A stretch of 64,000 nucleotides of DNA, taken from the NCBI GenBank assembly GCA_004102645.1, contig CP034928.1, positions 310,001 through 374,000 of the forward strand. Reading direction: 5' to 3'. Origin of the DNA: Candidatus Bipolaricaulis sibiricus (GTDB taxonomy: Bacteria > Bipolaricaulota > Bipolaricaulia > Bipolaricaulales > Bipolaricaulaceae). Below are positions 16,077-23,482 of this stretch, one piece after another (positions within the stretch are counted from its first letter, which is position 1; every line of letters starts with the position of its first letter). Position numbers and translations under genes: made by a program. Below the pieces are notes generated by a model. It saw nothing but the letters and a program-made list of their open reading frames with translations, was not told the origin of the DNA and made no database searches.

Positions 16077-17225
16077 CTAGGGTTGAAGGCACTCGGGCGG
16101 CAGAATGCGGACCTCCTTCACGTCGGGGAACTGGAGGGCAGTCTTCTCGATCTGAGCGCGCAGGATTCCCGTTCGGCATGCCCCGCCAGAGGTCCGGTGC
16201 TCGGGATCCCCGAGGAGGACGGTTAGGGTCCCATTGCTCAGGAACAACGCCGCCACCCTCACGCCCGGAAGGGGAAACTCCGACGCGAAGCCTTCCGCCA
16301 CCTCCCACGGAGCGAGCCGCTGCCCGAGAAGGAGGTTCAGCGCTCCCCGGGCGGGATCCGCGTCGCCCGGGACCCAGCGAGCGAGGGGGAGCACCGCCTC
16401 GGGGCTGCACGTCACGTCCCCATGGAGGAGGAGGTCAACGCCGACGTGGTAGGCGTACACGCGGACAGCCCACACGTCATCGGGGATCGGCCCCTGCGGG
16501 AGATCGGGGACACGCACGAGAAGTCCGCCTGCCACCCGGTACTCGAACGCCCGCTCTCCTGCCCTCAGCCGAACGATGTAGCCCGGAGTAACGACCTGGG
16601 CGTAGAGCACCCCCGGCTCGCGGACCCCGAGGCTTGTGTCGGAGAAGTCGCGGGTGAGGGCCTCGGCTACCTCGATCTTCCGCGTGCAGATCGCGAGATC
16701 CTCAGCGAGAGAAGCTCGCGCCCACGCAACGGCGCGCCGGGCCTCGGGGTCGGCGGTCCACGCCGGTTCGTCCGCCCCAGCGACGGCGTGCGGCGTGCGG
16801 GGGGACAGGAACCGTGCCGGGGCCATCAGGACCCGCTTGCCAATCTCGTCCTGGCGAATCACGAACGTGGCGCTGACCCACCCCTCGCACGCGTTACCCC
16901 AGGAGAGCGTGTACGCGCCGGCGGGAAGACGGATCCGCCAGTCTACGAATGTCCGCTCCTCACCTGCATCGAGGGACAGGACCTCGCCGAACGCGGCGAC
17001 GATGCGCCACGGGCCGACCTGCGGCACGAGCGTCCACTCGAGCTCCGCCGGACGGTCGCGGTACCCCGCCGGTCCAACCGGCGTCACCCAGGACTGGATT
17101 CGGACGACTCCATCGGCCTCCATGCTCAGGGTGATCTCCGGCCGCAGCGCTTCGACCAGCGGCCCCGCGATCGCCACGCAACCTGCCAGAACCCCCGCAA
17201 TCACCGCGCCCACTCCACGCTTCAT
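16077..17225 (-). CDS. Secreted GerMN-domain protein
   Basis: A 382-residue exported protein. The signal peptide is MKRGVGAVIAGVLAGCVAIA; a weak lipobox (LAGC) falls inside it, so lipidation is possible. The middle contains two beta-rich domains (TLVPQVGPWRIVAAFGEVL..., FEYRVAGGLLVRVPDLPQG). The final 110 residues form a GerMN domain: PARGALNLLLGQRL, a strand with dG (FLSNGTLTVLLGD), and AQIEKTALQFPDVKEVRIL. GerMN domains occur in spore germination GerM and in lipoproteins of non-sporulating bacteria, so sporulation is not implied. I chose the second in-frame ATG at 17225 because gaggaggtgc precedes it. It is divergent from the glycosylase gene. Confidence 0.75.
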   Translation of the reverse strand: MKRGVGAVIAGVLAGCVAIAGPLVEALRPEITLSMEADGVVRIQSWVTPVGPAGYRDRPAELEWTLVPQVGPWRIVAAFGEVLSLDAGEERTFVDWRIRLPAGAYTLSWGNACEGWVSATFVIRQDEIGKRVLMAPARFLSPRTPHAVAGADEPAWTADPEARRAVAWARASLAEDLAICTRKIEVAEALTRDFSDTSLGVREPGVLYAQVVTPGYIVRLRAGERAFEYRVAGGLLVRVPDLPQGPIPDDVWAVRVYAYHVGVDLLLHGDVTCSPEAVLPLARWVPGDADPARGALNLLLGQRLAPWEVAEGFASEFPLPGVRVAALFLSNGTLTVLLGDPEHRTSGGACRTGILRAQIEKTALQFPDVKEVRILPPECLQP

Positions 17226-17356
17226 GTCGCACCTCCTCTGACTCACGACCCGACGTTCCCCCGGACGATGTCGTGTACAGTATAGGGCGGACGTTCACTC
17301 CAGCCCATGATGACCACTGGTGGCGGCAGCGAGGGAGCAGCGAACGAGGCGTTGGC

Positions 17357-18550
17357 GTGACCCTGAACTGGTCGCGGGAGGAGGCGCGGCTGTACCAGCT
17401 CGCCGCGGTGGGGCTGCACGGCAAGCGCTATCCCGAGGGCGAAGACGGTGTTCGTGAGGCGTTTCGGGACCTCCGCGGGGTGCAGCTCGATCCGCTCCCG
17501 ATCCTGGGGCGGAACCACGACCTCGTCCTCCAGTCCCGCGTGGACGGGACGCACCCGGGGACCTTCCTCGACCTCGTCCACCGCGAGCGGCTGGGGTTCG
17601 AGTACTGGGACAAGATGCTGTGCGCGGTCCCGATCGAAGAGTTCCCCCTCCTGCGCGGTCTCATGGAAATGGGTGGGGAACGGTGGGAACAGCAGCGCGA
17701 AGCGCGCCTGGATCGGGATCACCCTGGAGCGAAGGACGAGGTGCTGAAGGCGATACGCGAGTCCGGCCCCTTGTCCACAGCCGAACTGAGAAAGCTCTCC
17801 GTGGCCCAGGGTGCGCACCGCGGGTGGAAGACGACCCACGCCGCCGGGGCAGCGCTCGAGGTCCTGTGGAACCGAGGTCACCTGTCCGTAGGCCATCGCG
17901 TGAACTACCGGCGGTACTTCGACCTCACGGAGCGGGTGATCCCACCCGACGTCCTGACGCAACCCACAGTGATTGGCGAGGCGTTCCTGGCCGGGCTCCT
18001 CCGGAAGCGGGTGGAGATGGTGGGGCTCCTCCCCGCGGGCGGCGCCGCCGAAACCTGGATGTCGCTTCGCCAAGCCCGTAGCGACGGTCTGCCGCAACGG
18101 ATGGTCGAAGCGGGGGAACTCACCCTCGTCCAAGTGGATGGAGTGCGCACACGGTTCTACGCCCGGCCAGATGCGGTAGGTCTCCTTCACGCGGCGGAGA
18201 AAGTCGCCGTCGACGATCGCGCGAGGCTGATCGCTCCCTTGGATCCCCTCCTGTGGTGCCGGGACGCGCTGGCCAAGGTGTGGGGGTTCGTGTACGCGTG
18301 GGAGGTGTACAAGAGACCGGAGCAGCGCACGTACGGGTACTACGTGCTCCCCATCGTCCACCGGGGCCGGTTCGTGGGGCGGTTTGACGGTCGGTACGAG
18401 ACGAAGACGAGGACCCTCCGCGTGCTCGGGTACTGGAAGGAGCCGCACGGACTTCCCCTCACGCACCCGGCGATTCGCGATGCGTTCGGGCGGTTTCTGG
18501 CGTACGTTGAGGGGAAGAAGATCTCCTGGCCCACGCGCACGGCTTCATAG
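17357..18550 (+). CDS. Winged-helix DNA glycosylase of the AlkZ/YcaQ family
   Basis: A 397-residue HTH_42-superfamily protein. AlkZ and YcaQ excise alkylated bases and unhook interstrand crosslinks using three winged-helix domains and a catalytic QxQ or QxD motif. Here the motif is GVQLDPLPILGRNHDLVLQSRV, with Gln43 and Asp45, matching the YcaQ-type QxD. Other conserved parts are SREEARLYQLAAVGL at the start, RRYFDLTERVIPPDV in the middle, and RLIAPLDPLLWCRDAL followed by VYKRPEQRTYGYYVLPIV and VGRFDGRYETKT near the end. I chose the GTG at 17357, directly before the first conserved helix. It stands alone. Confidence 0.85.
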   Translation: MTLNWSREEARLYQLAAVGLHGKRYPEGEDGVREAFRDLRGVQLDPLPILGRNHDLVLQSRVDGTHPGTFLDLVHRERLGFEYWDKMLCAVPIEEFPLLRGLMEMGGERWEQQREARLDRDHPGAKDEVLKAIRESGPLSTAELRKLSVAQGAHRGWKTTHAAGAALEVLWNRGHLSVGHRVNYRRYFDLTERVIPPDVLTQPTVIGEAFLAGLLRKRVEMVGLLPAGGAAETWMSLRQARSDGLPQRMVEAGELTLVQVDGVRTRFYARPDAVGLLHAAEKVAVDDRARLIAPLDPLLWCRDALAKVWGFVYAWEVYKRPEQRTYGYYVLPIVHRGRFVGRFDGRYETKTRTLRVLGYWKEPHGLPLTHPAIRDAFGRFLAYVEGKKISWPTRTAS

Positions 18551-18759
18551 CTCGGCTCCGACGGACCTGGGGTTCTCGCATCCGAGGGTGGCGTGTTTCC
18601 CCGTCTGGGGATTGGCGCGGGAGGATCGTCTTCCACCCGTTCCTGGGGCGCGGAGCCCGAAGGACTCTGGGGAGCGAAGTCTGCACGTCAGACACGGTCG
18701 ATGAACCTGGTGCCACCGGACTCGTGACGGGCCTAGCTCGCCGGTGACGGTCCAGGCGA

Positions 18760-18765
18760 TAGAAT
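18760..18765 (+). promoter_or_regulatory. Putative -10 box
   Basis: TAGAAT, 33 bases before the ATG at 18799. A strong aggagg follows. The remaining ~200 bases between the glycosylase gene and this site hold nothing I recognise. Confidence 0.35.
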
Positions 18766-18798
18766 GACTCTCGGAACTTCACAGGAGGTGGACTGAAG

Positions 18799-19185
18799 AT
18801 GAGGTTGCTGACGAGACTTGTGGCGGGCGGTGGCGTGGCGGCGTTCTTCTTCTTCTCCTGGGTGATCATGATGCTCTGGAACAGCATCGTCGCCGGTCAG
18901 CTCGGGCTGGTCGGCACCCTGTCGTACCTGCAGACCTGCGGGTTGTGGTTCATGATCATCCTTCTCTTCGCCTGGACCGGGATCGGGGTGCGGTGGCAGT
19001 TCCGGAGGGTGTGGCATTCGGAGCGCCGGAGCGAGGACTACGGCCGCGATATCGAGCGGAAGATCAAGAGCGGGTTCGCCCGCTGGGTGGGGGCGGACAA
19101 GGACATGGACTGGGACGAACTTGGGGAGAGGATCGAGAAGAAGATCAAGTCTCGCATCAAGGACTGGCTCGCCGAGGAAGGCTGA
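18799..19185 (+). CDS. Small two-helix membrane protein with charged cytoplasmic tail
   Basis: A 128-residue protein with two transmembrane helices (VAAFFFFSWVIMMLWNSIVAG and GLWFMIILLFAWTGIGV), followed by about 65 residues very rich in Arg, Lys, Glu and Asp. The tail is amphipathic (DIERKIKSGFARWV..., DELGERIEKKIKSRIKDWL) with two related KIKSxxxxW motifs, which suggests a membrane-parallel or coiled-coil region. I recognise no family. The start is supported by caggaggtgg upstream of the ATG. It is monocistronic and convergent with the NfeD gene. Confidence 0.65.
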   Translation: MRLLTRLVAGGGVAAFFFFSWVIMMLWNSIVAGQLGLVGTLSYLQTCGLWFMIILLFAWTGIGVRWQFRRVWHSERRSEDYGRDIERKIKSGFARWVGADKDMDWDELGERIEKKIKSRIKDWLAEEG

Positions 19186-19288
19186 TCGAGGTAGCAGACC
19201 ACGAGAACAGCGCAGCCGCAGGCCAGCGAGGCAAGTCACGACCCTGGGTTGTGCTGTCCTCTCTGGGGCGATCGGTTGGTGGGCGCGG

Positions 19289-20554
19289 CTAGTCCTCGCG
19301 GCGGACGGTGAGGCGGGACCGGTTCTGGCCGACTACCCGGACGCGATCTCCAGCGTGCACAGGCTCCCCCTCTGCCCGAGCCCGCCAATACTCGCCCTTC
19401 ACGAACACCCAGCCCTCGGGCTGCAGATCGTCCTTTGCCACACCGGACAAGCCCACCATCGTCGTCAGAGGGCGGGGCTTGCGGCGTTGGGCGAGCAGGC
19501 CCTTCGAAGCGATGAACAGGAACAGGAGGGTCAGCGTGCCCACCGTGGTGGCGACGGTGATCCACGACAGCCGCAGCGGCGTTCCCTCGAGCTCAAACAG
19601 CGAGAACGATCCGATGACTAGGCTTACTACTCCACCGATGGTGAGGATCCCGTCGGTGGGCGTGAGCGCATCGAGGACCATCAGTAGGACCCCAAAGAGG
19701 ATGAGTGCGACGCCAACGAAGCTGATGGGGAGCACTTGAAGACCGAGGAGGGCGAGGAGGAGGGAGATTCCTCCTCCCACAAGGCCGATCCCGATCCCCG
19801 GCGTGAAGAACTCGTAGATCAAGCCGTACAGCCCCAGCATGAGAAGGATGTAGACGAGGTTTGGGTCAGCAAGGTAGGAGAACAGCCTGTCCTTGAACGT
19901 CATCCCGATCTCCCGCACCGGAACCCCGGCCGTGCGGAGGGTCCGTCCGTCGCGGAGCGTGTACCCGTCGAGTGCTGCGAGGAGTGATGCGAAGGAGTCT
20001 GCCAGCAGCTCAATCACTCCGAGGTCGAGGGCCTCGGTCGCGGTCACGGTTGCCGACTCGCGCACGGCACGCTCAACCCAGTCAGCGTTTCGGCCTCGGA
20101 GCTCAGCGACGGACCGGATCCGCGACACGGCGTCGTTGACTGCCTTCTGGATGACCGGGTCGTCTTCCTTCGCTGTCTCCCCGGTGATCGCCACGGGGTG
20201 AGCAGCGCCGGTGCTCGTTCCTCGGGCCATTGCCGCCACGTCTGCCGAGACGAGGATGAACGTGCCAGCAGAGGCAGCGCGGGCTCCTGCGGGTCCGACC
20301 CAGACCACGACGGGAACCTTCGAGGCGAGGATCGCCTCCACCATCTCCTTCATCGCCGTGTCGAGCCCGCCCGGAGTGTCGAGCACCAGCACCACCAGCG
20401 ATGCGCCGATGCGGTCTGCCTCCGCCAGCCCACGCACAACGTAGGCGCTCGTGGCCGGGTTCACCGTGCCGTCGAGCGACAGCCGCACCACCTCGCCTGT
20501 CCCGGCGAGGGACACCACCAGGAAGGCCACCGCCGCAATCACGGATCGTCGCAT
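19289..20554 (-). CDS. Long-form NfeD membrane-bound serine protease (ClpP class)
   Basis: A 421-residue protein of the NfeD1/stomatin-operon-partner family, a membrane protease that in archaea cleaves the stomatin-like partner. After a signal peptide comes a ClpP-like domain with Ser95 in GARAASAGTFI and Lys137 in DPVIQKAVNDA, matching the Ser-Lys dyad known from Pyrococcus PH1510. Four transmembrane helices occupy residues ~215-345, followed by a cytoplasmic OB-fold NfeD domain (residues ~355-421, GLSGVAKDDLQPEGWVFVKG...). No stomatin/SPFH gene is adjacent, although the two usually form an operon. A TACAAT lies only eight bases upstream of the ATG, with no ribosome-binding site, so the message may be leaderless. 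Confidence 0.9.
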   Translation of the reverse strand: MRRSVIAAVAFLVVSLAGTGEVVRLSLDGTVNPATSAYVVRGLAEADRIGASLVVLVLDTPGGLDTAMKEMVEAILASKVPVVVWVGPAGARAASAGTFILVSADVAAMARGTSTGAAHPVAITGETAKEDDPVIQKAVNDAVSRIRSVAELRGRNADWVERAVRESATVTATEALDLGVIELLADSFASLLAALDGYTLRDGRTLRTAGVPVREIGMTFKDRLFSYLADPNLVYILLMLGLYGLIYEFFTPGIGIGLVGGGISLLLALLGLQVLPISFVGVALILFGVLLMVLDALTPTDGILTIGGVVSLVIGSFSLFELEGTPLRLSWITVATTVGTLTLLFLFIASKGLLAQRRKPRPLTTMVGLSGVAKDDLQPEGWVFVKGEYWRARAEGEPVHAGDRVRVVGQNRSRLTVRRED

Positions 20555-20562
20555 CGCGGTTC

Positions 20563-20568
20563 ATTGTA
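20563..20568 (-). promoter_or_regulatory. -10 box of a probably leaderless nfeD transcript
   Basis: TACAAT on the minus strand ends eight bases before the ATG at 20554. Initiation about seven bases downstream would fall at or next to the start codon. Confidence 0.45.
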
Positions 20569-20649
20569 GCGCCGGGATGCAGCTCGAGCTGCCGCTGCTC
20601 AGCTGCGAGCGGGCGGTTCGCCCGCATCCGGGAAATGCGGGGCGTCCGC

Positions 20650-20655
20650 TATACT
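20650..20655 (+). promoter_or_regulatory. -10 box of a probably leaderless Mrp operon transcript
   Basis: TATACT ends seven bases before the ATG of mnhE at 20663, and no Shine-Dalgarno sequence fits between them. It faces the nfeD promoter within 108 bases of divergent intergenic DNA. Confidence 0.5.
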
Positions 20656-20662
20656 TGTCCCG

Positions 20663-21142
20663 ATGAGGCGGTGGATCGGCGGGATCGCGGTCGGGGGACT
20701 TCTTTGGGGGATGTGGGTTCTCCTCTGGCGGGGCGCGGGATGGCCCATCCTCGTAGTGGGTGGCCTGTTTCCCACAGTTGCCCTCGGCGCGGTGAAGGCG
20801 GGCATCCTGCCGATGGACTTCCCCCTCGCGGCGTGGGTCCGTCTGGACTTGTGGCTAGTGTTGGGGATCACGGTCTTCGCTCTCATCGTCGCGGCAGTTG
20901 CCCGCACCGGGTGGGCGATCCTCACCGGCGGCGTCCGATCCGGGATCATTGCCATCCCGGTCCGGGTCCGGTCGGAGATGGGGCAGCTCCTCCTCCTGTG
21001 GACGATCACCGTCACGCCGGGGACGATCGCCCTGCTCGTCGAAGGCGACGTGGCCTATGTGCACTGTCTACACCAACCGTCGGGTCCGTGCCTTCCCGGA
21101 ACAACGTTCGTCCAGAGCTTGTTGCTGAGGTTGTGGGGATGA
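20663..21142 (+). CDS. mnhE: Mrp Na+/H+ antiporter subunit E
   Basis: A 159-residue membrane subunit of the multi-subunit cation/proton antiporter. The N-terminal two-helix part (GGIAVGGLLWGMWVLLWRG, then PILVVGGLFPTVALGAVKAG) is followed by another helix (LWLVLGITVFALIVAAVARTGWAIL) and the MnhE-type tail SEMGQLLLLWTITVTPGTIALLVEGDVAYVHCL, in which the 'TPGT' turn is a family hallmark. It is the first gene of an eight-gene operon. In Mrp complexes, E is a structural subunit on the side of the assembly distal to the channel-forming subunits. Confidence 0.85.
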   Translation: MRRWIGGIAVGGLLWGMWVLLWRGAGWPILVVGGLFPTVALGAVKAGILPMDFPLAAWVRLDLWLVLGITVFALIVAAVARTGWAILTGGVRSGIIAIPVRVRSEMGQLLLLWTITVTPGTIALLVEGDVAYVHCLHQPSGPCLPGTTFVQSLLLRLWG

Positions 21143-21390
21143 GAACGGCTGTTCTGGTTGCGCTGATCTGCACCGCGATTCCTCCGCTGGGAAGGTTGTG
21201 GGCGGGGCCAACTCTGTGGGACCGGCTGACCGGCGCGGCGTCGCTGAACGTGCGGATCACTCTCGCTCTGGCTGCGGAGGCCGCGTTCGCTGGCTACGGA
21301 ATCCTCCTCGACGTGGCCCTGGCGTACGCCGTACTTGGGTTCCTGGGAACGGTGCTCGTGGCGCGGTTTGCGGAACGGGGGCAGCGATGA
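21139..21390 (+). CDS. mnhF: Mrp Na+/H+ antiporter subunit F
   Basis: An 83-residue, three-helix protein matching MnhF/MrpF in size and position. The conserved segment GPTLWDRLTGAASLNVRI corresponds to the family's GPTxxDRixAxdxl motif after helix 1. The ATG overlaps the TGA of mnhE (ATGA), so translation is coupled. Its role in the complex is structural and it contributes to cation translocation. Confidence 0.85.
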   Translation: MRTAVLVALICTAIPPLGRLWAGPTLWDRLTGAASLNVRITLALAAEAAFAGYGILLDVALAYAVLGFLGTVLVARFAERGQR

Positions 21391-21671
21391 TCGGGACCGT
21401 GTTCCTCGCTGCCGGGCTGGCTCTGCTCCTCCTCGGCGGGGTGGGGCTGCTACGGTTCCGGGGCCCGTACGAGCGGCTTCAGGCGGCGGGGGTTGGCGAC
21501 ATCGGGGGTGCGTTCTTGTTCTTAGTAGGACTGATTCTCCGCCTTGGTTGGCCTGCGACCGGGGGGATTCTCGTTGCGCTGATTGGCTTCTTCCTGTTCA
21601 CTGGGCCGCTGTCAACCCATGCCATCGCCAAGGCTGCGTTTGTGCGGGGCGAGCGGCCCAGCGAGGACTGA
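21387..21671 (+). CDS. mnhG: Mrp Na+/H+ antiporter subunit G
   Basis: A 94-residue, three-helix subunit. The family motif LGGVGLLRFRGPYERLQAAGVGDIGG (usually GvlRfpDxytRlHAaskxxtlG) and the final FLFTGPLSTHAIAKAAF (usually FxxltxPvsaHaiaRAA) are clear. The ATG overlaps the mnhF stop as ATGA. It is followed three bases later by the DUF4040 fusion gene. Confidence 0.85.
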   Translation: MIGTVFLAAGLALLLLGGVGLLRFRGPYERLQAAGVGDIGGAFLFLVGLILRLGWPATGGILVALIGFFLFTGPLSTHAIAKAAFVRGERPSED

Positions 21672-21673
21672 CG

Positions 21674-22486
21674 ATGGCGGTGATCCTGTTCTCGGCTCTG
21701 ACGCTGGCGCTGGCCGTGTTCGCCCTTGCCCAGCGCCGGCTGCTGTGGGGGGTGATCGGGGTTGGCGCGCACTCGCTGGCCCTCGCGGGGGTGTACCTGT
21801 TCCTGGCTGCGCCTGACGTCGCGCTCACCCAAGCTGCGATCGGGTTCGGCCTCGTCACCTTCATCTACCTTCTCGCCCTCCGGAGGACGGGAAGGCTGAC
21901 CGTGGTTGCCGTTGAGACCCCCCCTCTCCTCCATCAGGACGGGCAACAGGTGGTTGGGCTGGAGTGGGAGATCCTGGCTCGGCTCGGCCGTCAGCTCCAT
22001 CGGGACATCGAGGTGCTGTGGGTGACCCGGGCTGAGATCCCGCGCCTTCTCTGTTCCGGCGAGGCCGACATCGGTGCCGGAGGCTACCTTCCGCGAGCTG
22101 AGGAGCAGGTTCTCCTTTCGCGTCCCCTTGTACCGACCCGCATCGTGACGGTGCGGTGCGGTTCTGGCCCGCTCGGGGCAGTGGATGGAGATCGAGGGCA
22201 GGATCGGCTCCCTCCGGACGGCATAGCGTACGAGGACCACCAGCAGCTGGTGGCCGCCGTGCGCACTGGGGAGATCGGGGGTGCGGTGGCCGATCTGCTC
22301 CATGTCCGACACTGGGTACTGGCGGACGAGATCCAACCGATCCAGACGACGGACGAGGAGGAGACGGCGTTCCGGTTTGCCGTAGCGCCGAGCGAGGGCG
22401 ACCTTCGCCAGGCACTTGACACGCTCATTGCTGAGCTGGAAGCGAGTGGACAACTGGCGAAGTGGCTGGAGAGGTACGTCGGATGA
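21674..22486 (+). CDS. DUF4040 (MbhD-like) antiporter subunit fused to a solute-binding-protein domain
   Basis: A 270-residue fusion. Residues ~1-75 form the three-helix DUF4040/MbhD domain, equivalent to part of the C-terminal region of MrpA, including FLAAPDVALTQAAIGFGLVT. Residues ~80-270 look like a family 3 extracellular solute-binding protein: VAVETPPLLHQDGQQVVGLE, the sugar/amino-acid-binding 'LLCSGEADIGAGGYLPRAEEQ' type segment, AVADLLHVRHWV, and a tail FRFAVAPSEGDLRQALDTLI. The gene lies between mnhG and mnhB where DUF4040 is expected. Positive charges after helix 3 (ALRRTGR) favour a cytoplasmic solute-binding domain, but this is only a prediction. It might sense a ligand and regulate the antiporter. 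Confidence 0.8.
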   Translation: MAVILFSALTLALAVFALAQRRLLWGVIGVGAHSLALAGVYLFLAAPDVALTQAAIGFGLVTFIYLLALRRTGRLTVVAVETPPLLHQDGQQVVGLEWEILARLGRQLHRDIEVLWVTRAEIPRLLCSGEADIGAGGYLPRAEEQVLLSRPLVPTRIVTVRCGSGPLGAVDGDRGQDRLPPDGIAYEDHQQLVAAVRTGEIGGAVADLLHVRHWVLADEIQPIQTTDEEETAFRFAVAPSEGDLRQALDTLIAELEASGQLAKWLERYVG

Positions 22487-23121
22487 GGGTCTGGACCGCC
22501 GTCGCTCTCCTGGGGTTAGTGGGTCTGCTCGCGCTCGGCGTGAGTGGGGTGTTCCCCCGGCCGGAGCTTCCGCCCGTGGACGAGGTGGCCGCCGAGTGGG
22601 GCGCGCAGAACGTTGTTGCGGCGATCATCCTTGGCGTTCGCCTGTGGGATACCTTGTTCGAGATCCTCGTCTATGCGATGACGATGGTCGGAGTGAAACT
22701 GGGGCTACGCCTTCTCCGCTGGGAGCACCCGCTTCCCCCGGTCCCGGAGACCCCCCTTCTCCGTCGTTCGGCCGACCTTCTCCTTGGTCCGGTCGTCGTC
22801 TTCGCCCTGTACGTGGCCATGAGCGGGCACCTCGGCCCCGGGGGTGGGTTCCCGGCTGGGGCGATCCTTGGCACGGCCCTTCTCCTCCTTGCCCTGGCCA
22901 AGGGGGTCGAGCGGCTGAGCGCCGAGATCCACGAGCCGGCTCTGGAGTGGGCCGAGTACGGGGCGATCGTCGTGATCCTCGCTGTGGCAGGGGGCATGCT
23001 CCTCCTGGGGCGCCGGGGGAGCGGGTACCTCGTCGCCGCGAACCTGTTCATCGCCCTTGAGGTGGCGATCGGAGCGTGGGTTGTCCTGCACCGGTTCGCG
23101 AGTTCGCGAGGGGAGGTGTAG
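22483..23121 (+). CDS. mnhB: Mrp antiporter MbhE-like/MnhB fusion subunit
   Basis: A 212-residue protein. The first ~75 residues resemble MbhE, the small subunit equivalent to the end of MrpA (ELPPVDEVAAEWGAQNVVAAIILGVRLWDTLFEILVY). From residue ~88 the MnhB domain follows: DLLLGPVVVFALYVAMSGHLGPGGGFPAGAILGTALLL, with the diagnostic GHxxPGGGFxgG motif. It overlaps the previous stop by four bases. Fusion or juxtaposition of MbhE and MnhB is known in archaeal and hydrogenase-linked Mrp modules, which this operon resembles more than the seven-gene Bacillus type. Confidence 0.85.
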   Translation: MRVWTAVALLGLVGLLALGVSGVFPRPELPPVDEVAAEWGAQNVVAAIILGVRLWDTLFEILVYAMTMVGVKLGLRLLRWEHPLPPVPETPLLRRSADLLLGPVVVFALYVAMSGHLGPGGGFPAGAILGTALLLLALAKGVERLSAEIHEPALEWAEYGAIVVILAVAGGMLLLGRRGSGYLVAANLFIALEVAIGAWVVLHRFASSRGEV

Positions 23122-23122
23122 G

Positions 23123-23482
23123 GTGGAGGGTCTGACTGCGGTGGCCCTCGCGATCGCCCTTGCTGCGCTCGGGCTCTGGAATCTCATTGTGCGGCGAAAC
23201 CTCATCTGGAAACTCCTCGGCCTGAACGTAGCTGCGAGCGGTGCGATCCTGTTCCTGGTTGCGCTGGCCCATCGACCGGGTGCGAGCCCGCCCATTGTCG
23301 GCCTCGGGCCGGGACCGTCCGCGGATCCACTGCCTCATGCACTGGTCTTGACCGCAATCGTGATCGATTTCGCCACGCTCGCCCTGGCGCTCGTGTACGT
23401 CATCTTCTTGACCGAGCACCGCCACACCCAGGACGTCGAGCGGCTGGAGCGAGATGAGGAGCGCGGGTGGCCGCAGCCCTGA
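23123..23482 (+). CDS. mnhC: Mrp antiporter subunit C (NuoK-like)
   Basis: A 119-residue, three-helix homolog of complex I NuoK. Conserved parts are LWNLIVRRNLIWKLLGLNVAASGAILFLVAL (usually GlyxxlxrnllrxiiGlnllxnavNLlll) and the C-terminal DPLPHALVLTAIVIDFATLALALVYVIFL, the family's DPxpQALvLTAIVIxfa signature. The start is a GTG at 23123 behind gaggggaggtg. Its end overlaps the mnhD start by 16 bases. Confidence 0.88.
   Translation: MEGLTAVALAIALAALGLWNLIVRRNLIWKLLGLNVAASGAILFLVALAHRPGASPPIVGLGPGPSADPLPHALVLTAIVIDFATLALALVYVIFLTEHRHTQDVERLERDEERGWPQP

Noticed and set aside
16077-17225. Evidence for sporulation from the GerMN domain
   Set aside because: GerMN domains are common in non-sporulating bacteria, and no other sporulation gene occurs in the window.
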